A stretch of 64,000 nt of DNA from Halovenus carboxidivorans (GTDB lineage Archaea > Halobacteriota > Halobacteria > Halobacteriales > Haloarculaceae), in NCBI RefSeq assembly GCF_009831575.1, contig NZ_WUUT01000003.1, positions 432,748-496,747 on the forward strand, in the 5' to 3' direction. Of the stretch, positions 25,533 through 34,258 are shown piece by piece (within the stretch, counting starts at the first letter, position 1; every line of letters begins with the position of its first letter). The notes under the pieces were generated by a model. It did not search any database. It was not told the origin of the DNA and was given only the letters and a program-made list of their open reading frames with translations. The position numbers and the translations under genes are program-made.

Positions 25533-28442
25533 ATGAGTCAGCAAGCACCACAGGAGATCGGTCAGCTCAGTTTCGGGCTGATGGACCCCGAGGAGTACCG
25601 CGAGATGAGTGCCACCAAGATCATCACGGCCGACACGTACGACGACGACGGCTTCCCCATCGACATGGGGCTGATGGACCCGCGGCTGGGCGTGATCGAT
25701 CCGGGCCTCGAATGCAAGACCTGCGGCAAACACTCCGGGTCGTGTAACGGCCACTTCGGTCACATCGAACTGGCCGCGCCGGTCATCCACGTCGGTTTCG
25801 CCAAACTCATCCGGCGACTGCTCCGTGGCACCTGTCGCGAGTGTGCGCGGCTCTGTCTCACCGAAGACGAGAAACGCGAGTTCTCAGAGAACCTCGACCG
25901 GACGCGCGCGCTGGGACAGGACCTCAACGACGTGACGAAGGCCGCGATCCGTCAGGCCCGGAAGAAAGACCGGTGTCCGCACTGCGGCGAACCGCAGTAC
26001 GACATCCAGCACGAGAAGCCGACGACCTACTACGAGGTCCAGCAGGTGCTGTCCTCGGAGTACTCCGACCGCATCGCCGCCGCGATGGAACCGGACGAGG
26101 ACTCCGAACGGGTGACGCCGACGGAACTGGCCGAGGAGACGGATATCGATCCCGGCCGGATCCAGGAGATTCTCTCCGGGGACTTCCGACCCCGCGAAGA
26201 GGACCGGAAAGCGATCGAGTCCGCGCTGGACGTCGATCTGACCGAGGAGGACATGAACAAACTGATGCCTTCGGACATCCGGGACTGGTTCGAGGCCATT
26301 CCGGACGAGGACATCGAGGTGCTCGGGATCAACTCCGACCGGTCGCGGCCGGAGTGGATGATCCTCACCGTCCTCCCGGTGCCGCCGGTGACGGCGCGGC
26401 CGTCGATCACGCTGGATAACGGCCAGCGCAGCGAGGACGACCTGACCCACAAACTGGTCGACATCATCCGGATCAATCAGCGGTTCATGGAGAACCGCGA
26501 GGCCGGTGCGCCCCAGTTGATTATCGAAGACCTCTGGGAACTGCTGCAGTACCACGTCACCACGTTCATGGACAACGAGATCTCGGGGACGCCGCCCGCA
26601 CGACACCGCTCGGGTCGGCCGCTGAAGACCCTCTCCCAGCGCCTGAAAGGCAAGGAGGGGCGGTTCCGCGGCTCGCTGTCCGGGAAACGCGTCAACTTCT
26701 CCGCTCGAACGGTCATCTCGCCGGACCCCACCCTCAGCCTCAACGAGGTCGGCGTTCCCGACCGGGTCGCGAAGGAGATGACACAGACGATGAACGTCAA
26801 CGAGCGGAACCTGGAGGAGGCACGCCGCTACGTCAGCAACGGGCCGGAGTCCCACCCGGGCGCGAACTACGTCCGGCGTGAGGACGGCCGTCGGCTCAAG
26901 GTGACCGAGAAGAACTGCGAGGAACTCGCGGAGAAGGTCGAGCCGGGCTGGGAGGTCTCTCGCCATCTCATCGACGGCGACATCGTGATCTTCAACCGCC
27001 AGCCGTCGCTGCACCGGATGTCGATCATGGCCCACGAGGTCGTCGTGATGCCGTACAAGACGTTCCGACTCAACACCGTCGTCTGCCCGCCGTACAACGC
27101 GGACTTCGACGGCGACGAGATGAACATGCACGCCCTCCAGAACGAGGAGGCCCGCGCGGAGGCCCGCGTGTTGATGCGCGTACAAGAGCAGATGCTCAGC
27201 CCGCGGTTCGGTGAGAACATCCTCGGTGCGATCCAGGATCACGTCACCGCGACCTACCTGCTCACCAACCAGAACCCACACTTCAACGAGACGCAGGCGC
27301 TGGATCTGCTCCGGGCGACTCGCATCGACGAACTGCCCGAACCCGACGGCGTCGAGGACGGCGAGGAGTACTGGACCGGTCGGACGGTCTTCTCCGAACT
27401 CCTGCCGGACTCGCTGGATCTGGAGTTCACCTCCTCGGCCGGCGATACCGTCGTCATCGAGGACGGCGAACTCATCGAGGGTACCATCGACGAGGACGCG
27501 GTCGGTGCCTTCGGCGGCGAAGTCGTCGACACCATCGCCAAGCAGTACTCCCGGACCCGGGGCCGGATCTTCATCAACGAGGTCTCCTCGGTCGCGGTCC
27601 GGACGATCATGCACTTCGGGTTCTCGATCAGTATCGACGACGAGTCGATCCCACCGGAGGCACAGGCACAGGTCGACGAGGCGATCGAGGAAGCCAACGA
27701 GCGCGTCGAGGAACTGATCGAGACCTACGAGCGCGGCGAACTCGAATCGCTCCCGGGCCGAACGATCGACGAGACCCTGGAGATGAAGATCATGCAGACG
27801 CTCGGGCAGGCCCGTGACAGCGCGGGCGACATCGCCGAGGACCACTTCGACGACGACAACCCCGCCGTTGTGATGGCCGAGTCCGGGGCGCGTGGGTCGA
27901 TGCTGAACCTCACCCAGATGGCCGGCTGTGTCGGCCAGCAGGCGGTCCGTGGCGAGCGGATCAACCGCGGCTACGAGAACCGGACGCTCAGCCACTTCGA
28001 GGAGAACGACCTCTCGGCGGACGCCCACGGCTTCGTGGAGCACTCCTACCGCGAGGGGCTCAACCCCAAGGAGTTCTTCTTCCACGCGATGGGCGGCCGC
28101 GAGGGGCTGGTCGACACCGCGGTCCGAACGTCGAAGTCGGGCTATCTCCAGCGCCGGCTGATCAACGCGCTCTCTGAGCTCGAAACGCAGTACGACGGGA
28201 CCGTCCGAGACACCTCGGATACCATCGTTCAGTTCGAGTTCGGTGAGGACGGCACCTCGCCGGTCGAGGTCTCCAGTTCCGAGGAGGAGGACGCGGTCGA
28301 TGTCGACCAGATCGCGGACCGCGTGCTCGAAAGCGAGTTCCAAGACGAGCGAGAGAAAGAACAGTTCCTCGGGGAGACCCGCGAGCCGACGAACCTCTCC
28401 GAGCACGCCGACGACTGGTGGCTCGCACAGAGTGACGACTGA
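25533..28442 (+). CDS. rpoA1: DNA-directed RNA polymerase subunit A' (N-terminal part of beta')
   Basis: A protein of 969 residues. The catalytic magnesium loop is NADFDGDEMNMH (Asp 524, 526 and 528). The zinc/clamp Cys clusters are at the N-terminus (CKTCGKHSGSCNGHFGHI, then CRECARLC and CPHCGE). The bridge-helix region is FFHAMGGREGLVDTAV. The subunit forms the clamp and active site and is completed by A''. The ATG follows the rpoB' TAA with no gap. Confidence 0.98.
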   Translation: MSQQAPQEIGQLSFGLMDPEEYREMSATKIITADTYDDDGFPIDMGLMDPRLGVIDPGLECKTCGKHSGSCNGHFGHIELAAPVIHVGFAKLIRRLLRGTCRECARLCLTEDEKREFSENLDRTRALGQDLNDVTKAAIRQARKKDRCPHCGEPQYDIQHEKPTTYYEVQQVLSSEYSDRIAAAMEPDEDSERVTPTELAEETDIDPGRIQEILSGDFRPREEDRKAIESALDVDLTEEDMNKLMPSDIRDWFEAIPDEDIEVLGINSDRSRPEWMILTVLPVPPVTARPSITLDNGQRSEDDLTHKLVDIIRINQRFMENREAGAPQLIIEDLWELLQYHVTTFMDNEISGTPPARHRSGRPLKTLSQRLKGKEGRFRGSLSGKRVNFSARTVISPDPTLSLNEVGVPDRVAKEMTQTMNVNERNLEEARRYVSNGPESHPGANYVRREDGRRLKVTEKNCEELAEKVEPGWEVSRHLIDGDIVIFNRQPSLHRMSIMAHEVVVMPYKTFRLNTVVCPPYNADFDGDEMNMHALQNEEARAEARVLMRVQEQMLSPRFGENILGAIQDHVTATYLLTNQNPHFNETQALDLLRATRIDELPEPDGVEDGEEYWTGRTVFSELLPDSLDLEFTSSAGDTVVIEDGELIEGTIDEDAVGAFGGEVVDTIAKQYSRTRGRIFINEVSSVAVRTIMHFGFSISIDDESIPPEAQAQVDEAIEEANERVEELIETYERGELESLPGRTIDETLEMKIMQTLGQARDSAGDIAEDHFDDDNPAVVMAESGARGSMLNLTQMAGCVGQQAVRGERINRGYENRTLSHFEENDLSADAHGFVEHSYREGLNPKEFFFHAMGGREGLVDTAVRTSKSGYLQRRLINALSELETQYDGTVRDTSDTIVQFEFGEDGTSPVEVSSSEEEDAVDVDQIADRVLESEFQDEREKEQFLGETREPTNLSEHADDWWLAQSDD

Positions 28443-28454
28443 CCAGGTGATACA

Positions 28455-29654
28455 ATGACAGAGTACGACGTATCCAACGATATCGAGGCGATAGTCGAGG
28501 ACGCAGACCTCCCGCGGCGGCTCAAAGACGAGGTCTACGAGACCCTCGCAGACCGCGACGTAACGACCGAGCAGGCCGACGAAATCGTCCAGGCGACGGT
28601 CGCGGAGTACTACAACTCCCGGGTCGACCCGCTGGACCCGGTCGGGACCGTCTCCGCACAGTCCATCGGGGAGCCGGGGACGCAGATGACGATGAACACC
28701 TTCCACTACGCGGGGGTCGCGGAGATCGACGTGACGCAGGGACTGCCGCGGCTGATCGAACTCGTCGACGCCCGGAAGGAGCCGGACACGCCGATGATGA
28801 CGGTCTATCTCGAAGACGAGTTCGCGCAGAACCGCGAGCGCGCACACGAGGTCGTCTGGAAGATCGAGGCGACGAAGATCCTCCAGTTGGGCGACGTTTC
28901 GACGAACGTCGCGGACATGCTCGTCCAGGTCGCCCTGAACGAGGACACGCTCCGCGAGCGGTGGCCGACCGTCGAGGATCCCGTCGAGGTGGCCGAGGAG
29001 ATCGCAGCGACCATCGAGTCCAAACTCGGCGTCGAGACCCGCCAGCGCGGGCTCGTCATCGAGTTCGGTCCCGAGCAGCCCTCGTACCGGGATCTGCTCC
29101 AACTCGTTGAGGAACTGCGCGAAATCGTCTTCAAGGGGATCGAGGAGATCTCACGAGTGGTGATCCGCAAGGAGGAGACCGACCAGGGCGAGGAGTTCAT
29201 CCTCTACACCGAGGGATCGGCCTTCGGCGACGTGCTCGACATCGAGGGCGTCGACGCCTCCAGGACGACGTGTAACAACATCCACGAGATCCACCGCAAC
29301 CTCGGAATCGAGGCCGCCCGCGAGGCGATCATCGAGGAGACGATGAACACCCTCGAAGAGCAGGGGCTTGACGACGTGAACATCCGTCACCTGATGCTGG
29401 TCGCCGACATCATGACCAACGAGGGGACCATCGAATCCATCGGTCGGCACGGCATCTCGGGGTCGAAAGACTCCGTGCTCGCCCGGGCGGCGTTCGAGGT
29501 GACGGTCAGTCACCTGCTCGACGCCGCGATCCACGGCGAGATCGACGAACTCGACGGCGTGACCGAGAACGTCATCGTCGGCAAGCCGATCAAGCTCGGC
29601 ACCGGCGACGTGAACCTGCGGATGACAAGCGGCAGCGGCGAACAGGCCGACTAG
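28455..29654 (+). CDS. rpoA2: DNA-directed RNA polymerase subunit A'' (C-terminal part of beta')
   Basis: A protein of 399 residues, the jaw and trigger-loop end of the largest subunit. The trigger loop is [29 protein letters not shown]-like (residues about 70-98; key stretch [12 protein letters not shown]). The C-terminal region has [14 protein letters not shown] and [16 protein letters not shown]. It lies 12 nt after rpoA', the longest gap in the operon before nusA. Confidence 0.98.
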   Translation: MTEYDVSNDIEAIVEDADLPRRLKDEVYETLADRDVTTEQADEIVQATVAEYYNSRVDPLDPVGTVSAQSIGEPGTQMTMNTFHYAGVAEIDVTQGLPRLIELVDARKEPDTPMMTVYLEDEFAQNRERAHEVVWKIEATKILQLGDVSTNVADMLVQVALNEDTLRERWPTVEDPVEVAEEIAATIESKLGVETRQRGLVIEFGPEQPSYRDLLQLVEELREIVFKGIEEISRVVIRKEETDQGEEFILYTEGSAFGDVLDIEGVDASRTTCNNIHEIHRNLGIEAAREAIIEETMNTLEEQGLDDVNIRHLMLVADIMTNEGTIESIGRHGISGSKDSVLARAAFEVTVSHLLDAAIHGEIDELDGVTENVIVGKPIKLGTGDVNLRMTSGSGEQAD

Positions 29655-29655
29655 G

Positions 29656-30081
29656 ATGACGATCACACTCTCGGACGAAGCGCGCCAGCTCGCCGGCCTC
29701 TTCGAGACCGAAACCGAGGCCACGGTCAAAGACTGCCTCCTCGACGAGGAGTTCGACCGGGTGATCTTCCTTATCAAGACCGGGGAGATGGGCAAGGCCA
29801 TCGGTGCCGGCGGCGAGCACGTCTCCCGCGTCGAGCAGCGCATCGGCAAATCGATCAAGCTCGTCGAAGACGCCCCGACCGCGGAGGATTTCGTCGCGAA
29901 CACGCTAGCTCCCGCGGCCGTCTACAACGTCACGATCAGCGAAAACGACGACCGTCTCGCCTACGTCGAGGTGGCCGAAGAGGACCGCGGCGCCGCCATC
30001 GGCGCCGACGGCCGCAACATCGACGCGGCCCGCCGACTCGCGGAGCGACACTACGACATCGACGATATCGAGTTAACGTAG
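29656..30081 (+). CDS. nusA: NusA family KH-domain protein
   Basis: A protein of 141 residues. Archaeal NusA has only the two KH RNA-binding domains. Here the GxxG-type loops are GKAIGAGGEHV (about 48-58) and GAAIGADGRNI (about 114-124). It is proposed to act in elongation or termination. It begins 1 nt after rpoA'' and its TAG overlaps the first base of a terminator-like hairpin. Confidence 0.95.
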   Translation: MTITLSDEARQLAGLFETETEATVKDCLLDEEFDRVIFLIKTGEMGKAIGAGGEHVSRVEQRIGKSIKLVEDAPTAEDFVANTLAPAAVYNVTISENDDRLAYVEVAEEDRGAAIGADGRNIDAARRLAERHYDIDDIELT

Positions 30082-30102
30082 GCTCAGATCGTCCTCTGAG
30101 CC
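30081..30102 (+). terminator. Hairpin at the end of the rpo operon
   Basis: GGCTCAGA (30081-30088) and TCTGAGCC (30095-30102) form a perfect 8-bp stem with a 6-nt loop immediately at the nusA stop codon, followed about 10 nt later by TCTTATTCG. It is the likely 3' end of the operon mRNA or a processing signal. Confidence 0.55.
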
Positions 30103-30139
30103 GGCCACGGTCTTATTCGTTCGGCACCGAATAGTCGGT

Positions 30140-30358
30140 ACGTCACCCGCTGACCGGCAGCCGGAGACTCCCACGTGGGCCGCGGTTCTGCTGGCCGTCC
30201 TCGTCGGCGTCACCTTCGCCTTCGGGATCGTGGTTCCCCAGAGCATCGCCGAACCGATCGCGTGCTGGCTCAGTATCGGGCGAGTCGTCCTGAGCCTGTT
30301 CGTCGTCTACCTGTTCTACCGGTTCGCCGTCGCCGTCGAGAAAATCGCCGACGAGATG
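30140..30358 (+). pseudogene. Remnant of a two-helix membrane protein lacking a start codon
   Basis: The frame reads SPADRQPETPTWAAVLLAVL, then VGVTFAFGIVVPQ, a membrane helix, and a second helix SIGRVVLSLFVVYLFYRF followed by AVAVEKIADEM. Third codon positions are almost all G or C, as in real genes here. No ATG or GTG precedes the first helix; an ACG stands where the start would be expected, and the only in-frame GTG (30230) lies after the first helix. Past ADEM the frame stays open to 30664, losing coding character and overlapping the kinase gene. It is probably a decayed or frameshifted gene, or one using an unusual start. Confidence 0.45.
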
Positions 30359-30434
30359 CGACCGTCTCGGAACTTGAGTGTGCGGTCCTGGGTTCTGTTC
30401 GATCGGTTCCTATCACGGGCAAACCTAGCAGATG

Positions 30435-30445
30435 TTTTTAATAAG
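30435..30445 (+). promoter_or_regulatory. TATA element of the PAS kinase gene
   Basis: TTTTTAATAAG is a strong AT-rich element in GC-rich surroundings. Initiation would be near 30467, giving a leader of about 40 nt to the ATG at 30510. Confidence 0.5.
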
Positions 30446-30509
30446 TACGTAACCAGTATCTGTACTAGACGGGCGGCCCGTGGCGCGGTACATACCGAAC
30501 GTGCAAACG

Positions 30510-31541
30510 ATGGTTGCCGATCACACCCCAGAGCCAGCGTACCGAGCACTACTCGACACAGCGACAGATCCGTTGTGGGTCGCCTCCGGCGACGGGGAGT
30601 TCGTCGTCGTGAACGAAGCCGTCTCCGAACTCACGGGGTACGAGAGCGCGGAACTCCGGGGTAACTCACTGACAGTGGTGTTCGGGGAGGGAAACGAACA
30701 GTGGCGACACCACCACCAGTTTCTCCGTGATCGCGGGCCGCCGGAGACCGCGGGGTGGGTCGATAAGATCACCACAAAACGCGGCGTGACGATTCCAGTC
30801 GAGGTCCACTGTCGCGCGCTCGCGGTCGAGGCCGGGACGCTCGTACTCGGTCGCATGCAGGATCGTCGGGGAGCCAGACAGCAACAGCAGAAACTTTCAA
30901 TTCTCAACCGCGTGCTCCGGCACAACATCCGCAACGAAATGAACATCATCCTCGGCAAGGCGTCACTGCTGCAGGAGATCGACGACGAAGGCTACCGGAC
31001 CGCGGCCGAGAAAATCGAACACCGGAGCAACAGAATCATCGACATCAGCGACAAGGTGCGCCGGGCGCAGGAGCATCTCACGGTCCCCGACGACGAAGAG
31101 TGTGCGCTCGATCTCGTCGACGAGACCGAACAGGCGGTCCGCGCGCTCTCGATTGCACGGCCGGCGTCCACGATCCGGACTTCTCTGCCATCGAGTGCAC
31201 TCGCTCTCGCGCCCCCCTCAGTCGACATCGCCCTGCGGGAACTGATAGAGAATGCGATCGTCCACGCCGAGGCGACCGACCCGGTCGTCGAAGTCGACAT
31301 GGAAACCGGCGACCAACGCGTGTCCGTCCACGTCAGAGATCACTGTCCACCGATCCCGGAGGGCGTCACGGAGACGATCCGTCACGGTTCGGAACATCCA
31401 CTCCGTCACAACGACGGGATCGGTCTGTGGATCGCAAAGTGGATCGCCAACTCCGTCGGAGGGGAACTCTCGTTTTGCCGCCGCTCCGACGACAGTGGCA
31501 ACGACGTGGTTCTCTCGTTCGACGCTCTCGATCGGGTGTGA
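30510..31541 (+). CDS. Cytosolic PAS-domain histidine kinase
   Basis: A protein of 343 residues without membrane helices. A PAS domain lies at about 10-125 (DPLWVASGDGEFVVVNEAVSEL, limited here to DPLWVASGDGEFVVVNEA). The H-box is RVLRHNIRNEMN, close to that of the 7TM kinase at 6.5 kb. The HATPase has ELIENAIVHAE (N box) and a degenerate G1 region (VRDHCPPIPEG, where DNGPGI is expected), then NDGIGLWIAKW. The changed G1 box may lower ATP affinity. The ATG at 30510 is preferred to a GTG ten codons upstream. No cognate regulator is adjacent. Confidence 0.88.
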   Translation: MVADHTPEPAYRALLDTATDPLWVASGDGEFVVVNEAVSELTGYESAELRGNSLTVVFGEGNEQWRHHHQFLRDRGPPETAGWVDKITTKRGVTIPVEVHCRALAVEAGTLVLGRMQDRRGARQQQQKLSILNRVLRHNIRNEMNIILGKASLLQEIDDEGYRTAAEKIEHRSNRIIDISDKVRRAQEHLTVPDDEECALDLVDETEQAVRALSIARPASTIRTSLPSSALALAPPSVDIALRELIENAIVHAEATDPVVEVDMETGDQRVSVHVRDHCPPIPEGVTETIRHGSEHPLRHNDGIGLWIAKWIANSVGGELSFCRRSDDSGNDVVLSFDALDRV

Positions 31542-31630
31542 CTCCGATCGCTCGCTGACGAACCCCGCCGTGCGCCCTTCTCTTCCGAAGTCGTCGAGTC
31601 CGCGGCTCCTACGGAGGGTCGCGACCCCGA

Positions 31631-32854
31631 TTACCGAACAGATCCCGATTCGCGCAGTGTCTCGATATCCTCCTGTGAGTAGCCGAACTCCCGGAGAATC
31701 TCCGTCGTCTGTTCGCCCAGCAACGGCGGGTGCGCGTCGAAGGCCGTCGTCCCGTTCTGGAAGTTCATCGGGCTGTCCGGCATCTCCACCTCGCCCACGG
31801 TCGGGTGGTCGATCGTCCGCCGCATGTTTCTGGCCTCGATCTGCGGATGCGAGAACACGTCGGCCATGTCGTTGACCGCCCGGGCGGGTACGTCGTGGTC
31901 CTGGAGTTGCTCGACAATCTCTGCGGTCGTGTAGCTCTCTATCTCCTCGGTCAGGATGGCTTCGAGTTCCTCGCGGTTGTCGACCCGCTGTTCGTTGGTC
32001 GCGAAGCGGTCGTCGTCGATCAACTCCTCGCGGCCGAGCGCCCGACAGAACCGCGGCCAGATGTTCTCCGACGCGCAGGCGACGACCACGTAGTCGTCTT
32101 TCGTCGGGAACGCCTGGTACGGGACGATCGTCGGGTGGCGACTGCCCATCCGTCCCGGCGGGTCACCGGTGCCGAAGTAATAGGAGGCCATGTAGGTCTG
32201 CCAGGCGACGACGCTGTCGAAGAGACTGATGTCGATCTTGTCGCCGCCGCTGTCGGCGAACTCCCGTCGGAAGAGGCGGGCGAGAATCGCCTGCGTCGCG
32301 TACATCCCCGCCGCGATGTCGACGATAGCGATCCCGACCCTGGCCGGTTCGCGGCCGCTCTCGCCGGTGATCGACATCAGCCCGCCCTCGGCCTGCATGA
32401 TGAGATCGTATGCCGGTCGGTGTCTGTACGGCCCCGTCTCGCCGTAGCCCGTGATGTGACAGTAGACGAGATCCGGATTCTCCTCGCGCAGATCGTCGTA
32501 CCCGAGCCCCCAGTCGTCCATCTGCCCGACGCGGAAGTTCTCGACGAGCACGTCCGCCTCGCTCGCGAGGTCGCGAAACACCTCTCGCCCCTCTTCGCTG
32601 GCGAGATTCAGCGAGACCGAGCGTTTGTTCCGATTGATGCTCAGGTAGTACGCCGATTCCTCGGAAGCGCCGTAGGTCGGCGGTTTCCAGCCCCGGGTCT
32701 GGTCGCCGCCGTCGGGTCGCTCGACTTTAATCACGTCCGCCCCCAGATCGCCCAACTGCATCGTACAGAACGGTCCCGAGAGTACCCGCGACGCGTCGAG
32801 AACCGTGAGCCCCGAAAGCGGCGCGACATCCTCACTCTGCTCGTTGCCGGTCAT
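31631..32854 (-). CDS. CaiB/BaiF family CoA transferase
   Basis: A protein of 407 residues of class III CoA transferases. Typical features are LTVLDASRVLSGPFCTMQLGDLGADVIKVE (key stretch GDLGADVIKVE) at the N-terminus, SVSLNLASEEGREVF, and the catalytic Asp in YDLIMQAEGGLMSITGE. It moves CoA from a donor acyl-CoA to a carboxylic acid. It stands alone, so the substrate cannot be inferred; formyl-CoA, succinyl-CoA and racemase-type members all share these motifs. Confidence 0.93.
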   Translation of the reverse strand: MTGNEQSEDVAPLSGLTVLDASRVLSGPFCTMQLGDLGADVIKVERPDGGDQTRGWKPPTYGASEESAYYLSINRNKRSVSLNLASEEGREVFRDLASEADVLVENFRVGQMDDWGLGYDDLREENPDLVYCHITGYGETGPYRHRPAYDLIMQAEGGLMSITGESGREPARVGIAIVDIAAGMYATQAILARLFRREFADSGGDKIDISLFDSVVAWQTYMASYYFGTGDPPGRMGSRHPTIVPYQAFPTKDDYVVVACASENIWPRFCRALGREELIDDDRFATNEQRVDNREELEAILTEEIESYTTAEIVEQLQDHDVPARAVNDMADVFSHPQIEARNMRRTIDHPTVGEVEMPDSPMNFQNGTTAFDAHPPLLGEQTTEILREFGYSQEDIETLRESGSVR

Positions 32855-32951
32855 GGCTACCCAATCGGGTGGCTGGTACTAGTCGGTTGTCCCTCGTTCC
32901 GGGTGTGTGGTAGCTCGAACAGCTATTACGCTGGCGGGAGTACGTCGATCC

Positions 32952-33395
32952 ATGGCTTCGGAGAGGCCCACGCTCCAGCGCGCGACCCCTGCCGATCACC
33001 CGTATGTCGTCTCGCTTCTCAGGGACAACGACCTGCCGGCCGAGGATGTCCCCGGGGCGCTCGATACGCTGTACGTCGCCTACGACGGAGACGAGCGCGT
33101 CGGCGTCGGCGGATTCGAGCGCCACGGCAGTGCCGGACTGCTCCGCTCGCTCGCGGTCGAGGAGTCGGCCCGTGACGCGGGAGTCGGAACGGCGCTGTGC
33201 ACCCGACTGGAAGCGACGGCCCGAGAACGGGGAATCGACGCGCTGTACCTGCTCACGACGACGGCCGCCGAGTTCTTCCTCGCTCGCGGGTACACCCGGA
33301 TCGGCCGCTCCGACGCCCCCGACCCGATCCGAGAGACACGGGAGTTCGAGGATCTCTGTCCGGCGACGGCGGCCTGTCTGCGGCGATCTCTGTGA
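32952..33395 (+). CDS. ArsN2-like GNAT N-acetyltransferase
   Basis: A protein of 147 residues with the GNAT fold. The acetyl-CoA loop region is SLAVEESARDAGVGTALCTRLE. The C-terminal signature LYLLTTTAAEFFLARGYTRI, DPIRETREF and LCPATAACLRRSL matches the ArsN2 subfamily often found with arsenic-resistance genes. No ars gene is nearby, so arsenic detoxification is only a suggestion. The ATG lies 26 nt after a CTATTAC element. The longer frame begins in the promoter. Confidence 0.85.
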   Translation: MASERPTLQRATPADHPYVVSLLRDNDLPAEDVPGALDTLYVAYDGDERVGVGGFERHGSAGLLRSLAVEESARDAGVGTALCTRLEATARERGIDALYLLTTTAAEFFLARGYTRIGRSDAPDPIRETREFEDLCPATAACLRRSL

Positions 33396-33405
33396 TCGTC
33401 GGATC

Positions 33406-33427
33406 GGTGAGTAACACTCGTCTCACC
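33406..33427 (+). terminator. Small hairpin after the GNAT gene
   Basis: GGTGAG (33406-33411) and CTCACC (33422-33427) pair across a 10-nt loop, 11 nt past the stop codon; it may end the mRNA. Confidence 0.35.
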
Positions 33428-33431
33428 ACCT

Positions 33432-33443
33432 GACACCGGTGTC
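33432..33443 (+). promoter_or_regulatory. Perfect 12-bp palindrome upstream of the LUD gene
   Basis: GACACCGGTGTC lies just upstream of a TATA-like CACTTATG (33449-33456) that precedes the LUD-domain start at 33497. Its place next to the BRE/TATA is right for an operator of a dimeric regulator. Confidence 0.45.
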
Positions 33444-33496
33444 CGCGAGCACTTATGCGGCTTCTCCACTTAGGTCTCGGTGTAGATTACTTCAGC

Positions 33497-34150
33497 ATGT
33501 CAGAAAAAGCAACATACGCAGCCGAGACTACGATCGAGGAGTCGTTGGACGACGTTCCGGACGAGGAGACGATCGAGGAGACGGTCGAAAACCTCGAAGA
33601 CAACGGCTTTAACGTCGTCGTCGTCGACTCGGGCGAGGAGGCGCTCGCGGAGATCAAGTCAGCGATCCCCGCCGGCGCGTCGGTGATGAACGGCCACTCG
33701 ACGACGCTCGAAGAGATCGGTTTCGCGGAGTATCTGAGCGAGGGCGACCACGAGTGGGAGAGCCTCGCCGACGAGATCTGGAGCATCGACGACGACGCCG
33801 AGCGACAGGCCGCCCGCCGCGAGTCCCAGACCGCCGAGTACTTCCTCGGTGGCATCAACGCTATCTCCGCGACCGGCGAACTCGTCGCGGCCGACCGCTC
33901 GGGTAGCCGGATCGGTGCCTACCCCTTCGCCGCCGAGAACGTCCTCATCGTCAGCGGCGTGAACAAGATCGTCCCGACGCTCGAAGACGCGCTCGACCGT
34001 CTCGAATCCGTCGCCTACCCCCTCGAAAACGAGCGCGCACAGGAGGCCTACGGCGTCGAATCCGAAATCGCGAAACAGCTCATCTTCCGACAGGAACTCG
34101 AAGAGGACCGGACGACGGTCCTGCTGATCCGCGACAACTTCGGCTACTGA
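33497..34150 (+). CDS. LUD-domain (LutC/LutB-like) lactate-utilisation family protein
   Basis: A protein of 217 residues. The LUD domain spans nearly the whole length: VVVVDSGEEALAEIKSAI, ASVMNGHSTTLEEIGF, then ATGELVAADRSGSRIGAYPF and VLIVSGVNKIVPTLEDAL. The family includes LutB/LutC, but single-domain members like this are of uncertain function and no iron-sulphur motif or lutA is nearby. The start MSEKAT is chosen because the frame upstream runs through the promoter. It probably senses or handles a 2-hydroxyacid; this is inference. Confidence 0.85.
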   Translation: MSEKATYAAETTIEESLDDVPDEETIEETVENLEDNGFNVVVVDSGEEALAEIKSAIPAGASVMNGHSTTLEEIGFAEYLSEGDHEWESLADEIWSIDDDAERQAARRESQTAEYFLGGINAISATGELVAADRSGSRIGAYPFAAENVLIVSGVNKIVPTLEDALDRLESVAYPLENERAQEAYGVESEIAKQLIFRQELEEDRTTVLLIRDNFGY

Positions 34151-34158
34151 TCCCAGTT

Positions 34159-34189
34159 CCAACGGCACTGTTGGCATCACCGCCGTTGG
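34159..34189 (+). terminator. Hairpin after the LUD gene
   Basis: CCAACGGC (34159-34166) pairs perfectly with GCCGTTGG (34182-34189), 9 nt past the stop codon. A terminator or mRNA 3'-end structure. Confidence 0.45.
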
Positions 34190-34258
34190 CGTCGACAACG
34201 CCGTCGCAGTTTCTCTCTTTTGGGTGCACTTTTTGATCGTCTCCCCCGAAACGGCCGT

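Larger units (their letters stand above)
30082..30509. other. 428-bp region between nusA and the PAS kinase
   Basis: It contains the rpo hairpin, a probable decayed membrane-protein frame (30140-30358) and the TATA element of the PAS kinase at 30435-30445. Nothing else is recognised, and rps12, expected here by analogy with other haloarchaea, is absent. Confidence 0.6.

Noticed and set aside
23094-29102. Two long minus-strand frames (898 and 1072 codons) opposite the rpo operon
   Set aside because: They mirror rpoB''/B'/A'/A'' exactly; low-complexity Val/Leu/Arg/Asp composition is the reverse reading of acidic haloarchaeal codons.
30230-30664. 144-codon frame starting at GTG 30230 as an intact gene
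   Set aside because: It would begin after the first membrane helix, and its second half overlaps the PAS kinase with non-coding composition.
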